From positions 310,001 to 374,000 of the forward strand of contig ML133421.1 of NCBI GenBank assembly GCA_003864495.1: DNA of 64,000 nt, given 5' to 3'. The notes under the pieces were generated by a model that was given only the letters and a program-made list of their open reading frames with translations, was not told the DNA's origin and ran no database searches. The stretch is from Nemopilema nomurai. Lineage: Eukaryota; Cnidaria; Scyphozoa; Rhizostomeae; Rhizostomatidae. The position numbers and the translations under genes are program-made. How positions within the stretch are numbered: the first letter of the stretch is position 1; each line of letters opens with the position of its first letter. This document shows, one piece after another, positions 38,301 to 51,200 of this stretch.

Positions 38301-41300
38301 AGGAATCTCAGAAAATTTCTTCAGTCAATAAGGGTATAGTTTATATGTTATCAATATGAGTTGTTTTTCCCCCGTCGTAGCTTGATCCCAATGACGACAA
38401 AACGCCTCTATTTGTCATATGCATATCTTGCGATGAAGCAGCTGACAAACAACAGGATTACGTCACTCAGGCTACTGGCTGGGTGGTTGCGCGACGCCTC
38501 AAAGACTTTAAAACCCTTCACGGCAAGCTTAAAGATGTGAGTATTACGTCATGGTGCCTCGCTGCGTCAACATTGCCTACTACCAGCTACTTTTAAGAGG
38601 CTTGTTTGCTTTTGAGCGTTATTGGCAACACTGGACATGAGCTAGGTACATCGGATGGTGACAAGGAGCATGTAACCGTCATATATGGCTGGTATATAAG
38701 TGCTAATAGCTTCTTCATATTAATGCTTTCTGAGTCAAATCGTATTTATCTATACAAGTACTAAAGTAGATGCAATCTTTGTTGCTTTGCTCAAAGTATT
38801 TGACTAAATGCTCTTTTTAGTGTTGCACTTGGATGAGTACGGAGATCCCTGTCTCCAATAAAAAGTGGTTCTTTAACAAGAAGTACGATGCCTCTGCTCT
38901 TGAGAGCTTAAAGTGTTCCCTTCAAGAATACCTATCGGTATGTCTCTGCGAACTCTTACTTCTATTTTTCGTCAATCAGACTGCTCTCGTTGAGATTAGC
39001 AACACAAAGAGGTCCTCTAAAGCTCAGATATTTGTCAATCGACTTAGATTAATTTGGCTCTTTAAAAATTGGTGCTACGTCAGACAATTTTAGAATCTGT
39101 GTCGTCCAAAGATTATCAGAAGGTAAAAATTCGATTCAAATTTATAGTAAAGTTGAGTTATTTTACACTTTTATCCGTCGTAAATTTTTGCAAGAAGTAA
39201 GGCGAAGGTCCAACGACTGTGCCTGTATTCTATATTGTAAGAGGTCATGTAGGAAAACTAGAAGTCGTGTAGAAATAAAAGGTTCAACAGTCTATCTTTT
39301 ATTCATTTCATTTCCAATGCCGATGTTTGTTAACCACTCTCCAAGACCGTTCTTCTTTCTTCTCGTAGATTTTGTTACAAGATGAGAGACTTAACCAGAG
39401 CGAAGAGTTATACCTGTTTTTGAGTCCTAGCTCAGAACATTTACGAGGGCAGCAGCAGAGTAGCAGGAGCGAGCAAGGGTATATTTGGATATTTCATTCT
39501 TTATCATCTTAACCCAACAAAATTTGATACATTGGATGTCAGGAGGCATAATATGTTGCTTTCCAAAAGTTGCAGAACAAGCGTGGATTTGTAAATCATG
39601 CCAAAGAAGCCCTTAGCCATTTCATTTGCTCCGTTTGTTGCTTCATGGGTGCACGTTTCTAATAAATTTTGAGTAAAACTAGTTGTTAATTGCTAAACAT
39701 CTGGGCATGTGCAATAGCCCATATCTTAGAGCTGTGTCCAACAAAATTCTTTCCCTTACATTTTCTCTGCTTCTTCACGCAAAGCACATGCTTCAGCGAT
39801 CGTAGAGTATTTCTAGTTGTTAATGTTTCAAAGATTTTGATTGATTTCCTATGCACAATTTAAAGGGTGTATGATTATTAAATTTGTTCTCGGTGTGACT
39901 AGCATCAAATTATAAGAATGGAGGTTCATGTGTATTCTGATGTTTATTACTCCTTCATTTACCAGTTTCGTAAAAAACACGACCCTATGCTGTATTTTCA
40001 TAGGCCTAATGCAACCATTCTTCAAGTTTTGCAAAGTTTACACTTCATCACTAACGTTTTTTTCAGGCAGAGAAAAAAACAATTTTCATTTGTCTCCTCT
40101 CTAAAAGAGTAAGTTTTTTATTAAAACTTTAACTTATGAGATTACATTGTTGTTTTACATCATTTTTTTCGTAGTGTTCAGTTGGCGAGACAGAATGTCA
40201 CTTCTTAATCTTATCTTTTATTCATAGTTCAATTAGAAAGATGCCATTTCCTGAAATTCTTTCTGATTCCGTCCAAGAAGCAGATGAAATGGTAAGTACT
40301 TGCCAGCTCTCAAGACTTTGGTTGCCCGTAATTTAAACTGTAACCACATTCAGGTGTAACCATTTTCAGCAACATTAACCCCAACGTTTGCTCTGCATCT
40401 CACTAACATCATATTATTTTGCTAAGTGTTTCTCATTATAGTTGCTTGATGTTTTTCATTTAGCATTGACGGACATTTTAGTATTTAAAAGTCTCCTGTA
40501 TTTGCAGTTTCTTTCAGTAAATCAAGCTTAAATGCTAGCTTTCAGTATTTTTTTTTGAAAAGTTAGGCTCAAAATGTGTTGTTTCATTTCCAAACTTTGA
40601 TTTTATTTTCCAGGATGCTGGCATTGAAGAGGGGTATTTGTGCTTTTTATTAGTAACTTTTATTTACTTTTTAATGCTTTTTATATATGTATTTCTCAAT
40701 TGGTTGCTTTCTTCCTGTTATATCTTGGTCAGTTGGGAATTGCGTGCAGGAATTTTCTGCCCTATTTTGTGTAGTCAATTCCATTCCTATGCTTGCTGTC
40801 CCAAAGGCTCGATAACACATACATAAATGATTAAGGCGATCGCTTTTTGAAATTTTTCTGATTTTGGTGCTAGGGTAATTCGTCGTTGCTTTTGTCCCCT
40901 TCATAATTAAACCCTATAATTTCTTATTACCAATCGTTCATGTTTGTGTTTATCGTTTGCCTATAAGGCAACATAGAAACGCTCTAAACTACAAGATCTG
41001 CTAGATTTATTGCATACCGAGCAACTGATTTTTCATCTGCAATTATTGTTTCGCTTCTCCATGCCATTTTCAGATTATATTATCATGCATTATGTAGATC
41101 GCACAATAGAGACTATATAAGACATCTGATATTTTATATTGCAGAGTGACCGACCGAAAGGATTCGATTGCAGAGCCTCTTTATGCTTTGATCAGCGAAG
41201 TTTTCGAACTGAAAGGAGGTAACAGCTGGAACTTAGATGCAGTTTAAATATCTCTATGCAGGGATTTTCCCTTCATTAATCAATCCGAAACTGGTTTTCC

Positions 41301-43491
41301 GTCATTTTGCGATTTATTCAAGTTTTCAGCTTGCTAATTCTTCATGCTGCTCCCCTGAGCCAAATAACAAGGTTTTCTTCATGTTAAACAAAGACAGTCG
41401 TTCCTAACTGCATGCCAATAGGCACTTTATTCGGTTTCAGCCCGTCTGGGTTAGACGTTTTAAACCTGTTGATGTGGAAGTCACCTTGCTTCGCTAGGGA
41501 CGATATGCGTGCTGTGTCCAATACCAAACATTTACAAGAAACCCAGTGAAATAGAACGCACCTAAATTAGCTATCTTTATTGATCTTATAGTATACACAT
41601 GTTTTTGAGATTGTATGTCTTTTGTCTTCTAGTTTTCAAATATCTTCGCCGTACCCTGATAGCATTTGTGCAGGTAACTTTTGGTGGGACAATAAATAGG
41701 TGAGTATAGCTCATTGTTACAAAAGGCATTGAACGACACAAACCTTGTTTTTGCTTCTTGGTTGCTGAGGTAGAACGAGTCTACGGAAACCGACTTTTGA
41801 TATGAGGTCTTGATAAATGTTCAATCTGTTCTACATTTTCACACTCGTGTTTTTGCTAGGCCTTATAGCGACACTGAGGTAAAATAAAGTTATCACCGTC
41901 TTCATTTTTATTTCCATCGTGAGAAGTGATTTCTAATAGCAGTTTTTATGGCCTATGCTTTTTCAATGCCAATTGTTTTCTTTTTGAACAGGCATGTGAG
42001 AGAAATTGTAGAATGGTTAGTGTCAGAGTCGATGTTGATTTATTACATCAACAATTTTAAGGATTCTTTTTGGCCTGGTGGAAAGCTAGCCCCTCCTTAC
42101 CCAGAAAGAACTACTTTGGTAAGCACTCATACGAGAACAAACTTTCGGTTTTTTATTTTAGCAATTTTTATAGCTTCTTTTTTGTTGTAAAAAATTGTCA
42201 TACCCCTGCTATTGAGACAACTTCATTCTATTCGCTTTTATTCTAAACACTACCTTGGTGTTCACTTCTAAGCACCACTTCATATTTCGTTTTATAGAAC
42301 TGTGTGGCAAAAATATTTTGATCGAATGAAAATTTTACTTGTTAATTTGGGGCCTAGAAGGGTCTGGCTTTTACGCAAAGCAGCTTGTTAAATACTAGAT
42401 CTCGCTACATCTAAAATTGATAGCTTAAATATAGTTCATATGGTTTACCCTGCTCTTACTCGTTTCATTTGCTCTGCCGAAACATAATTGACTGAGCAAA
42501 TTCTTTTATAGGAAAAGTTGAGGACTAGAGAAAAGGCCAAAGAGAAAATGACGAAAAACATACCAGGTTTGCGAAGATTCCTTTTATAAATAAAATATTG
42601 CTTTATGAAATAGTGATATCGTAAATGAATGAAAACGTAACCCAATTCTCAGCTTACCAAAGATAGTACGAGGAAATCACTGAATCAAAATGACAACACA
42701 TGTAATTACCTCTCCCTGTTATTCATAAAATGAAAATGTCATTAAATTCTCTTATTTATTTTCCTTACCCAACAGATGTGCTGTCAAATTTAGTTGGAAA
42801 ACGAAATAGCAAACTTGGATTTTTAAAGGTGGGTTTAAACCAATTTCATGTCTACGCGTTGCTTGCAATGAAGCATTCTGGTAAACTTTTATCTGAAATT
42901 GATCCAGTTACCTTGAATTTATTCCTGTTAAATAAATTATCCTTGAGCTTGTAATTCCATCTTATGAAAGCTTTCAATAGTTGAAAATGACTTCAAGTTT
43001 TTATTTATTTTCAGCTGTTTGAAGGATTTCAGGATATCAAAACAAACAAACACATATTTTACGTATGTTTTTAATCGGTTATTTTAGTCCTCTTTCCTTT
43101 GTTGAATTATTTATGCTTTGGAATTTGTAAGTAGTCCATTAAAAACATTTTCGTGTTTTCCTCAATAAGAAACCAATACTTTACAGTGGGCAGATAGTAT
43201 TCAAAATTAAGTCTAATTTCTGGTGGTACATTTCAACGGTCTAGCATAATTTTATTTTTTTTATACTTATGTTTTCAATGGCTGTCGCCTGTAATGTCTT
43301 TCTGCCACTGAAATGTTGTCAATGCCTGTCATTTCTTTATTAAACTCATTTATCTTAATATTTAGGTTCTGTTGGAGTTAGTGATCATAACTTTATGTCC
43401 GGAAATCAAGTCTGATGAGATCCTAGATGCCATGAATCGAAAATTCGGCAGAGTGCTGGAAACGGAAGTTGAAGTATTCGACAGCCTGTGA
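32368..43491 (+). CDS. SNX25: Sorting nexin 25 (PXA-RGS-PX-nexin C)
   Basis: Membrane-anchored sorting nexin of the SNX13/14/19/25 group, acting in endosomal or ER-contact trafficking and receptor turnover. Exons: 32368-33326, 33841-34233, 34607-34761, 35954-36168, 36369-36393, 36727-36806, 37078-37125, 37366-37444, 37952-38004, 38381-38536, 38821-38937, 39369-39478, 40067-40108, 40228-40291, 40614-40633, 41145-41218, 41633-41699, 41992-42118, 42512-42566, 42776-42828, 43015-43062, 43366-43491; 1021 residues. Two hydrophobic helices lie at about 30-75. The PXA domain covers about 105-325 (ends YAYAETYEDFVKLING). A Lys/Arg-rich helix (KKYINQCRVAKSLCEKRI) precedes an RGS-like region at about 425-565. 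A coiled coil (EIEALEKEVDGLITERRQL) is followed by PX at about 652-800 (ARRLKDFKTLHGKL; DERLNQSEELYLFLSP) and nexin C at about 840-1020 (LRRTLIAFVQVTFGGTINR; FWPGGKLAPP). Exons of 20 and 25 bases are notable. Every phase closes. Confidence 0.93.
34762..35953 (+). other. SNX25 intron 3
   Basis: 1.2-kb intron inside the RGS-coding part. No internal gene or recognisable repeat seen. Confidence 0.5.
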
Positions 43492-43976
43492 TTGCAATAG
43501 AACAGATGGGAGTAAAAGTTTGAATGCTTTGAACATTCACAATCCTGCTAAACTACATTGCCAAATCTACACAATTGTGCCGTTTTGTTTGCCCTTTTAA
43601 TTTTCACCTCATAAGAATTTTGAGATAATTTTCTGAAACAGAGAATTAGTTATTCAACACCCCTGATGCAGTTTTGTTTGTTGTCAATTACCTTGGTGTT
43701 AAATCTTTGTTGAGATCTTTTCCTCGTCAATTAGGTATTATATTGAGATATTTAGCATTGATTTGATAGGTAGTAGCTTTTGCATGACGTCCTAGGCCAT
43801 ATTTTTGTTGTTGCTTGCTACAGTGGTCTTGTCTGTCAATTTGCTGGTCAGGCATAGGGTTTACAAGCATAGGCAAATCACAAACAACTTCAAGCAAGTC
43901 TATGCCTCGCACCTCGACCTTGAAATTAATAATCAACATCGTAACATGGAGGCCTTTGGCTGCAACTAACTTCGAT
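43492..43976. other. Intergenic space after SNX25
   Basis: 485 bases containing the SNX25 3' UTR and the upstream region of the metallo-beta-lactamase-fold gene. No clear TATA box or polyadenylation signal. Confidence 0.4.
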
Positions 43977-45565
43977 ATGATTATTGCAATTTTGGTGCTA
44001 ACATCGAGTAAGTATGCATGTTATCTCTCCATCGTTCGTCATTTGATATTTGGCTAATCTTTTTACAGAACCTGTTTGTCGGTATCTCTATCTCGGTTGT
44101 AAACAGAGGTTGTTTGCTAAGTCTCTCTTGCCAATTGGGAATTTCGTTCTATTCCGCGATCATTTTCAAAAGGTTTTTTCTGTTCCGCGATCATTTTCCC
44201 AACATTTATGATGCTCTGCAGATCTCATGGAGATGTTTTCTTCTAATGAATGAAAAGACCAAATTCGTTTCTTATTCTTGTACTTGTACTTACACAGATT
44301 TTTAGTTTTGATATAAATTATTTCCAATGTATTGCTTGACATCTTTCAATACTTCAATATTTGATACCCAATCTCCAACTCTGTATGGTAGTTTATCGAA
44401 TTTATAAAGAAAAATTTGTACATGCTAAACCTTAATGAACAACAATCTGCACTGTTTCTGGTTTTGATATGGAAGTTACTTGTGATTTCTACTTTGTTAT
44501 CATTATCATGGCTAATCCCTTTCAGTACGAATCAGCAATGCACTGCCAACTTTACCCCCCTCTGATGATAATCTGAACATCTTCGTTCTGCCGATGGGCG
44601 ATGGAGATTCCACTGTCGTGCAATGTCCAACCGGGGGTCTAACCGTCATTAACCTGGGCTCGCTGTACACTAGTTCGTACTGGAATGAGAACGATGTGGG
44701 AAAGTTTATCCCAGACCTGTCTCGTGTAGAAACCATCATAATCACGAGGCCACACCCGTCGTGTTACAATCTATTGCCGTTGCTATTTGAGGACACGCGG
44801 AATGTGAAACGAGTCTATATCACGTGTTCGGCTGATCACTACAAGGAGAACAATAAAGTGGACAGATGGATAACTAAGCTTCAACGACATGGCAAGGTAA
44901 TCGAAATCAAGTCAAAGTCTACGGGTACTCGAGCGTGTCTGGGAGAGGACTGCACGAACATCAAGCTCTGCGCAGATAGTCCGTTTCTTGAAACGAGAAT
45001 CCTTGCCGCCAACCTCGGTGGCTGCTCTGCAAAGAATGCCAACACAAAGAGCAACAGCCTGGTAATGCAGATCAAGTTCTACGACTTCAGTATGGTAATG
45101 CCCGGAGACATTGAGGACCCCGCAGTGGACTCGAGTATTTACTTGAAGCAAGTCCTCGCAGGTGTCTCTGATCCCGAAGACCTCCACGCCACGGTCTATC
45201 AGGCCGCTGGCCACGGGGTCTGGGGACGAACCAACAAATACTTCTTCATCAACCAATTTAGGCCCCAGTATGTTGTCATTAGCAACGCCGTGCCGCGAGA
45301 CAATGCGACGACTTCGTTCGTGCCCCGCTGCGAGTTGCTGTATTATTTAGCAGAGAAGCAGAAGGGTAGCCTAATAGACCTGCCGTCAACACAGTCGTTC
45401 CAGTGCGTTTGGGCCGATGGCAGTGTCTCAAAGCCAGCTGAAACAAATCGTGCGTTGTTCCTGACCGCCTTCGATTTGGATTCGTACAAAGTTCGTCGCA
45501 TTTTGCAGATATCAAGTGATGGTGAGAAGCATAAAGTGACTCACCTCCCTGTTCCATTAGGGTGA
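43977..45565 (+). CDS. Secreted ComEC-like metallo-beta-lactamase-fold protein, metal site degenerate
   Basis: Exons 43977-44007 and 44526-45565 join in phase (donor GTAAGT, acceptor CTTTCAG) to give 356 residues. Exon 1 supplies a short hydrophobic leader, MIIAILVLTS, and a likely signal-peptide cut follows SNA at about residue 16. The mature part follows the order of the ComEC/Rec2 hydrolase domain: LPMGDGDSTVVQCPTGG (32-48) then VINLGS (51-56); ETIIITRPHP (79-88) at the position of the HxHxDH motif; NSLVMQIKFYDFSMVMPGDIED (split at 187-208) matching the internal GDIE strand; and QAAGHGVWG (236-244) in place of the PHHG histidine. Of HxHxDH only one His remains and the early Asp is Asn, so zinc hydrolase activity is doubtful. 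GDIE and GHG are kept. Several Cys and an N-glycosylation site (NATT) fit secretion. Exon 2 is about 50% GC, above nearby introns, but other coding exons here are similar. Confidence 0.75.
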
Positions 45566-48235
45566 AATGGCGCAGCGGAGGAGGAAGCAGCCTCGATATC
45601 AAAGTTGAAGCACTCTAGCAATGATATATAAGCGGCGCTTCTATATCATTGCACTCTGGTGTTATGTTCAGTTCAAAATTAGGTGACTGGATGCCTGCAA
45701 AGACTAGTCTTCAGCAAAAGAAGATATTGATTTCTGAAAGCCTGATGATTTCTGAAAGAATTGTCTTTTGCTTACATACTTAAAAAGTGATTGAATTGTT
45801 TCATTTCTCAGCCAAGTCTTTGTTTAAACTTCTATTGCAACTACTTACGTAAGTATTCTTGCATCAGCTTAAAAAGCACGTTAAATAACTTTCTATTCAC
45901 CAGCTACTATCAATTACTGTCGTATAGACGTCACAATAGGAGACATTTATTTGATGGTCAGATTCGTAAACAAACTTTAAAGCAATCATTCAATGTTTAT
46001 GTACTCTGTGTAGCTACTTCTCGCGATATATATATATAGACCACTATTTCATCAAATGATAGTAGAATTATGGTGATAATCAAGCTTTTTTATTTAAAAT
46101 CCAGCTATTTCTACTGTGATCTATTGGTGTCAGTTTGACTCTTAACTGTTCTTGAAGAAATAGCCCAAGAATATTTAAGAATTAACATGAGATTTTCGTG
46201 CTTCTTTGGAATGAGCCTTAAAATATTCTTGGCTGAATTCATAATATTCTCAGTATAATAATATTGGAAAATTTCTTGCTTTATTCCAACTTTTGTCCTT
46301 ACAATACAGGCCTAGGATATGATTTTGCATAATATCGTTAGGAAACTTATGTTCGGAAACTTAACCTGATTTCAAAAATCAATTCCACTCACTCCAGTTT
46401 AGCCAGGCTTACAATGATGTCAATTGTTCAGTTTCAACAAATTTAGAAAAAAATTTCAACCATGCTCCTACACATGTTTCTCAAATTCCTTTTTCTAGCA
46501 TTTCACCACAATTCAGATAAAGCTATAATTTGTTTCGTTAAGGGCAAATTTATCCATTATGTAAGCCTTGTTTTCGTTTCACCTATCGATAAAGTTTTTC
46601 TTAGCTGACTGGCGCGAAAAAGTTCCCAACTGTTGCAGACATGCAAAAGCGTAATCTACAGGTAATTATCGAGAAACATTTTAACAACAAATCAGAGCCT
46701 GAGCATAGCTGAAAACGTATTTCTATATGCTGACTTAAATCATCTCAGAACACATTCCCATTGTAGAAAAAACCACGATTCAACTATGAATACATTTTAT
46801 TTGTATCCCATAATACAGAGGTTGTATACATAAATACCAAAAACTATACAAAATAATCTTACTTTAGTTATGATTCAATTCCATTGCAGTTCATTCTGTG
46901 GCATTTGGTCATACGTCAATCACGAGATCACGGATTACGCCTTCACCACGTGCAGCCTCCCTCTGAAATACTGATATTCTAGGACTTTATTCTAGGAATG
47001 TTTTAATTTTCTAAACACCTTAAGAAACATACGCATGTAAACAGAAAGCCTCGGATATTTTGATTATGGTACTGATTTCTAAACCAAGTGGGATTTTAAA
47101 ATGGAAAAATATGGCAGTGGCAAAAATGCACAGAGTTCTATCTACAATTCTATATTCGTTAGCAACAGGGGAGAGGTGAGTTACGAAACAAAAAATATTT
47201 CAATAAAAGAAAATGATTGATAGTTTAATATTGACTAACACGGCATGATAATTATAAAAAGTCACGTGTCATCTGCACGTGATGAAAGGCAATTGCAGAT
47301 TTCAACGAGAAACAGCAGTTGGCATTTAAAAAACGTCATGCATTAAATCTATGTATGATGCAAATTTACAAATGTATCCATTACACTATAGCTTTAACTC
47401 TGTTTAAGAGAGCTTTTTCGTTGCTGAAAGAGTTCTCCAGGCTGAAACCCGGCGACATCAATAAAAACATTAACAGAATGCAGTTGGGGAGAAAATGGGC
47501 CTATCCCGTTTGAGATTACTAGCATCGATCAACTATGAACATAGATACACCGAGTGGAACTCTGATTCATCGAAATATTCACATTCATATAAACAAAACA
47601 TCCCAGTTGCCAGTACACAAAGGCTGGAGTAACAATCATGTATACTGTTTTAGTTATTGCCTCGCGCTTTAACACAAGTTACGTATTCAGGGCACCATAG
47701 CTGTCACATTGGTTTAAAATGGCATAAGTAACCAAGCTCCTTTGACTATACTCCAAACGGGATGAAAATGAGACAGCAAGCTTCATTAGCCTTTAAAACT
47801 AGCAGTGAAAAAACTAGAGAAAATGTTTTGACACTTAAATGGAACGAAAGTTAGTTCTGAGATTCTCATACTAGGAAGACTGCCCAGTGCCAAGTCCTTG
47901 AAGGACTACCAGGCTGATATCACTTAAATCAATAACCCCAGACCAAAGATCGTGTGCGTTTCGTTTTTCTATAAAGTAACTATTACTGAAGAGTTTTGCC
48001 ATGAAAAAAGGCAAAGTAGGCTTAGTGATTCTGCCTCTCCACTCGCAACAGAAATACACGATACCTAACTGATAACGACTGATACACGTTCATTTGATTC
48101 CCCAAGAAAACCAGATACGTACTAATAGCATACAGCAAATCCTAAAATCTAATCAACAATAAGTACCCATCTACCTTTACGAATTACCTTCAAAGGACGA
48201 GTTTCCCTGGGCGAGAGAAAGAGGTACACAATAGT
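45566..48235. other. Intergenic region between converging genes
   Basis: 2.7 kb of AT-rich sequence between the stop of the metallo-beta-lactamase-fold gene and the stop of PAN3 on the other strand. Apart from the hairpin and a short TA run at 46026-46037 I see nothing. Open frames are short and unconvincing. Part must be the PAN3 3' UTR. Confidence 0.45.
45618..45652 (+). repeat. Near-perfect hairpin in 3' UTR
   Basis: Arms 45618-45633 and 45637-45652 pair over 16 bases with one mismatch, around a 3-base loop (GGC). It begins 53 bases after the stop of the metallo-beta-lactamase-fold gene and is flanked on both sides by GCACTCT (45610-45616 overlapping the left side, and 45651-45657). Confidence 0.65.
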
Positions 48236-51200
48236 CTAAGTTCTTGGGCCGCTTGGCATAAGCTCGCCGAATGCCGTTTCGAAGCATGCTTTCAGATCTT
48301 GGTATGACACAACAAGGACCGACTGCTCGTCGCGTGACGTCAGAATGATACGCTCCGTCGAGCCAACATCCAACTGAAATCAATGTAAAAACGCATCACC
48401 GGGCAAAAATAGATATAATGACGTAATTCAAAGCCTCTGATAAGTTCACACAATAACACACTATGATATACTGTCTAAAATGATAGACTAGCAAAAATGA
48501 TTTGTAGCACGGCTATAAAACTGGTCGCTTTAAATGAGATAAACAAAATCTTATGACAACTTCCACACATTGTAGGTAAAATCACAACTTCCCATAGTAA
48601 TGGAACTTCAATTTGGCACATTTCTCTGCCCATTATGAAGTACATTGCGTCTTGTCCACAGCACACAATATCAAACCAAAGGCTTCATAAACCTTGATTG
48701 AAAATCATAGTACCTTATTGAGGCAGGACACAATGTGGGCCATGTCGATCCAAGGTGTATTATTTTCGGTAACTTGATGAAAAACGTAGTCACGAAAAAG
48801 CTTGAGGAGGTATCTGTCACCAGTTTCTGACCACTCAACATCCATGTTGAACCTGACAAAGAACACAAAAAGATACGGACTGAATGCTAATGGTTCAGGT
48901 CAGTTTTAGAATCAGTGTGAGAGCTACGTTTAGCAAAGGACAAGACATGAACATCAATTAGATATCAACGCTTTTTCAGTACAAATGCCCAGGAGGTAAA
49001 AATTCTGACACTGCTTGGAAGAAAAACTTCTATCTAACCAGTGAAAACCTGATTTTCTTAAAAAAATATGGTTAGATGACTTGGTCTACAAAACTTCTTT
49101 CATACTGAACTACAAAGTATTCTTCTATATTAATGAACCAGAAGTGTAGTTGAAGGCCACTTTTGATTAATTTTCAAGAAACAGCACACTCGTAGCCATT
49201 TTTCTTAGCCCCGGTGAATTGCATAATTTCTACTCACAAACAAGCAGACAGATTCAGTATTGACAATATGTAAATGATGCGCTCCTTGAATCACATGTAA
49301 AGGATCTTGAAAATCCAAGCTCCAAAATCAATGGCACTGACTTTAAAACATGTTATAATCCCTGAATTATTTAATGCTTACTCCGGTCTTTCAAGTATGG
49401 TAGCCAACTTTGCCAATATTCTGAAAAGCCTGCCACTTTCAAGTTCCTTCAATACAAAACGGTTCATGAGTGATACTGTCAAAACTACCCCGGAATTAAA
49501 ATAGCAAACTTTTAAAGCATAAGCAAAATCTAAAGGAAAGCGTCTGTTTCTTGTTGCATCTTTTCATGATCACGTTAAATTAGATAAATCTGCAGATAGC
49601 CCTACACTATTCATATAAAGCTCAGATTACGTACCATGGACAAGCAAAATCAGTGTGACAATTACAAGGGAAGGAAGAGACTATTATAATAGCATATAAG
49701 GTTTCATAAAGCATAGCTAAGGACAGTTGGCGCGTTTTACCAGCCAAAGAAAACGCTTCCAATTCACACACCTTCGACAGATCTCTTTCCAAAGTTTCAC
49801 TTCTTTCTTGAACCGCATCGAGATGCTCATAGAATTTTGCGCCAATTACTGGTAGAACATCCTCGATACTTTTTGGGGAATTCTGGTACTGGGCGCTGTG
49901 CAGGAGCCTGTAAAACAATCGGACGTTCAACTGTACCGTTGTTCATCAATACCCAGGTAAGGCGCCAGTGGAGTACAATATACTTCAGAACCTATAAAAA
50001 CGGCTGGCTCCTGGTATGGCTATCTAGCCATGGCACACCAATAGGTCTTCAAGAACATAAACAAACACTAATGGGATCACAAACTTCCTTTGTAATTAAA
50101 GAAGAAACTTGTCCAGAATGTTTACCAAAGTCGATGCTAATAGCTGCAACCTCATTTTACGGGTTACAATATTGCGGAAAATATTGCGGAAAATATTGCG
50201 CATGATATTAAGCAATCAACGTAACACTAAGCACGTGTAACTATCGACACAGTCTTACCAGATGAGGTTCCGCAAATCGTTGGAATAGTTCTTAGTAACA
50301 AATTCCAAGGAATGATTTATGTTATCTTGGTGTATAGAAGTAATGGAGGAGCACGCCAAGGCTAGTACCAATTTGCCCAAAGCCAGGAGATCTTCTTGCT
50401 GAAAAATGAAGACAAACATAACACAAAAGAATATGATCGTAAGGAAACAACGTTTCGTCGTACAATTATTGCTACTATCGGATAAACAAAGTAGCAGAGA
50501 AGTAGAAGAATTCTTGTACAGTTAACAAACACCACACCTTCAATAGGACCATGTGCTATGTGTTATGGGGACATGGAGCACCCCATAAAAGAAACATTTG
50601 CTTTCCTTTTAAATTCAATCATTACTATATCAAGTTATGTATTCAAGGGGAGGCGGAGGTTTACTGGCAAATTCGCAGCATTTTCACAGAAAATGAACTT
50701 TTCCCAGGCAGCAGTAGTACAATTTACTTAATAAATATTTGGAGCACTATGTTTTCATCGAGTACTTCCAAACGATTTAGTCACAAGAAGTCTCGTTTCA
50801 CTCAAAATTAATACCCATATACTAGGCGTGCATTGCGGACTTATACCTGATGGTGTAACGTTGGTGGGGAACCATTCGAATTGCTGTCGTTGGTTAAGAC
50901 ATCCAAGATGCCAACGCAGTTGATTCGCAACCTACAACAAAACAATAACAAGACACAGTTCATTCCTGTTTGTTTCCTTTCTGATTATGCAGATTGTTCT
51001 CTTGGACGTTTGTTCAAAGAGTTGCTGTTACATAAATTAACAAATAAACGAACTATTTAGGAATCTAACTACAAACTAAATGACGGATCTCACAAATCTG
51101 AAGCACGAAATGTGCATTCGAATTAACTAATGCACGTCTTCTTTTCCACGTAGCAAGCTAGTCGAAATGTTGCAGGTAATTTCTGCAAGCGCGCTCTTCA

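Noticed and set aside
44512..45602. Long antisense open frames opposite the ComEC-like exon
   Set aside because: Shadow frames caused by the codon bias of the real gene; no motif or splice support.
46026..46037. TA microsatellite
   Set aside because: Very short and ordinary in AT-rich DNA.
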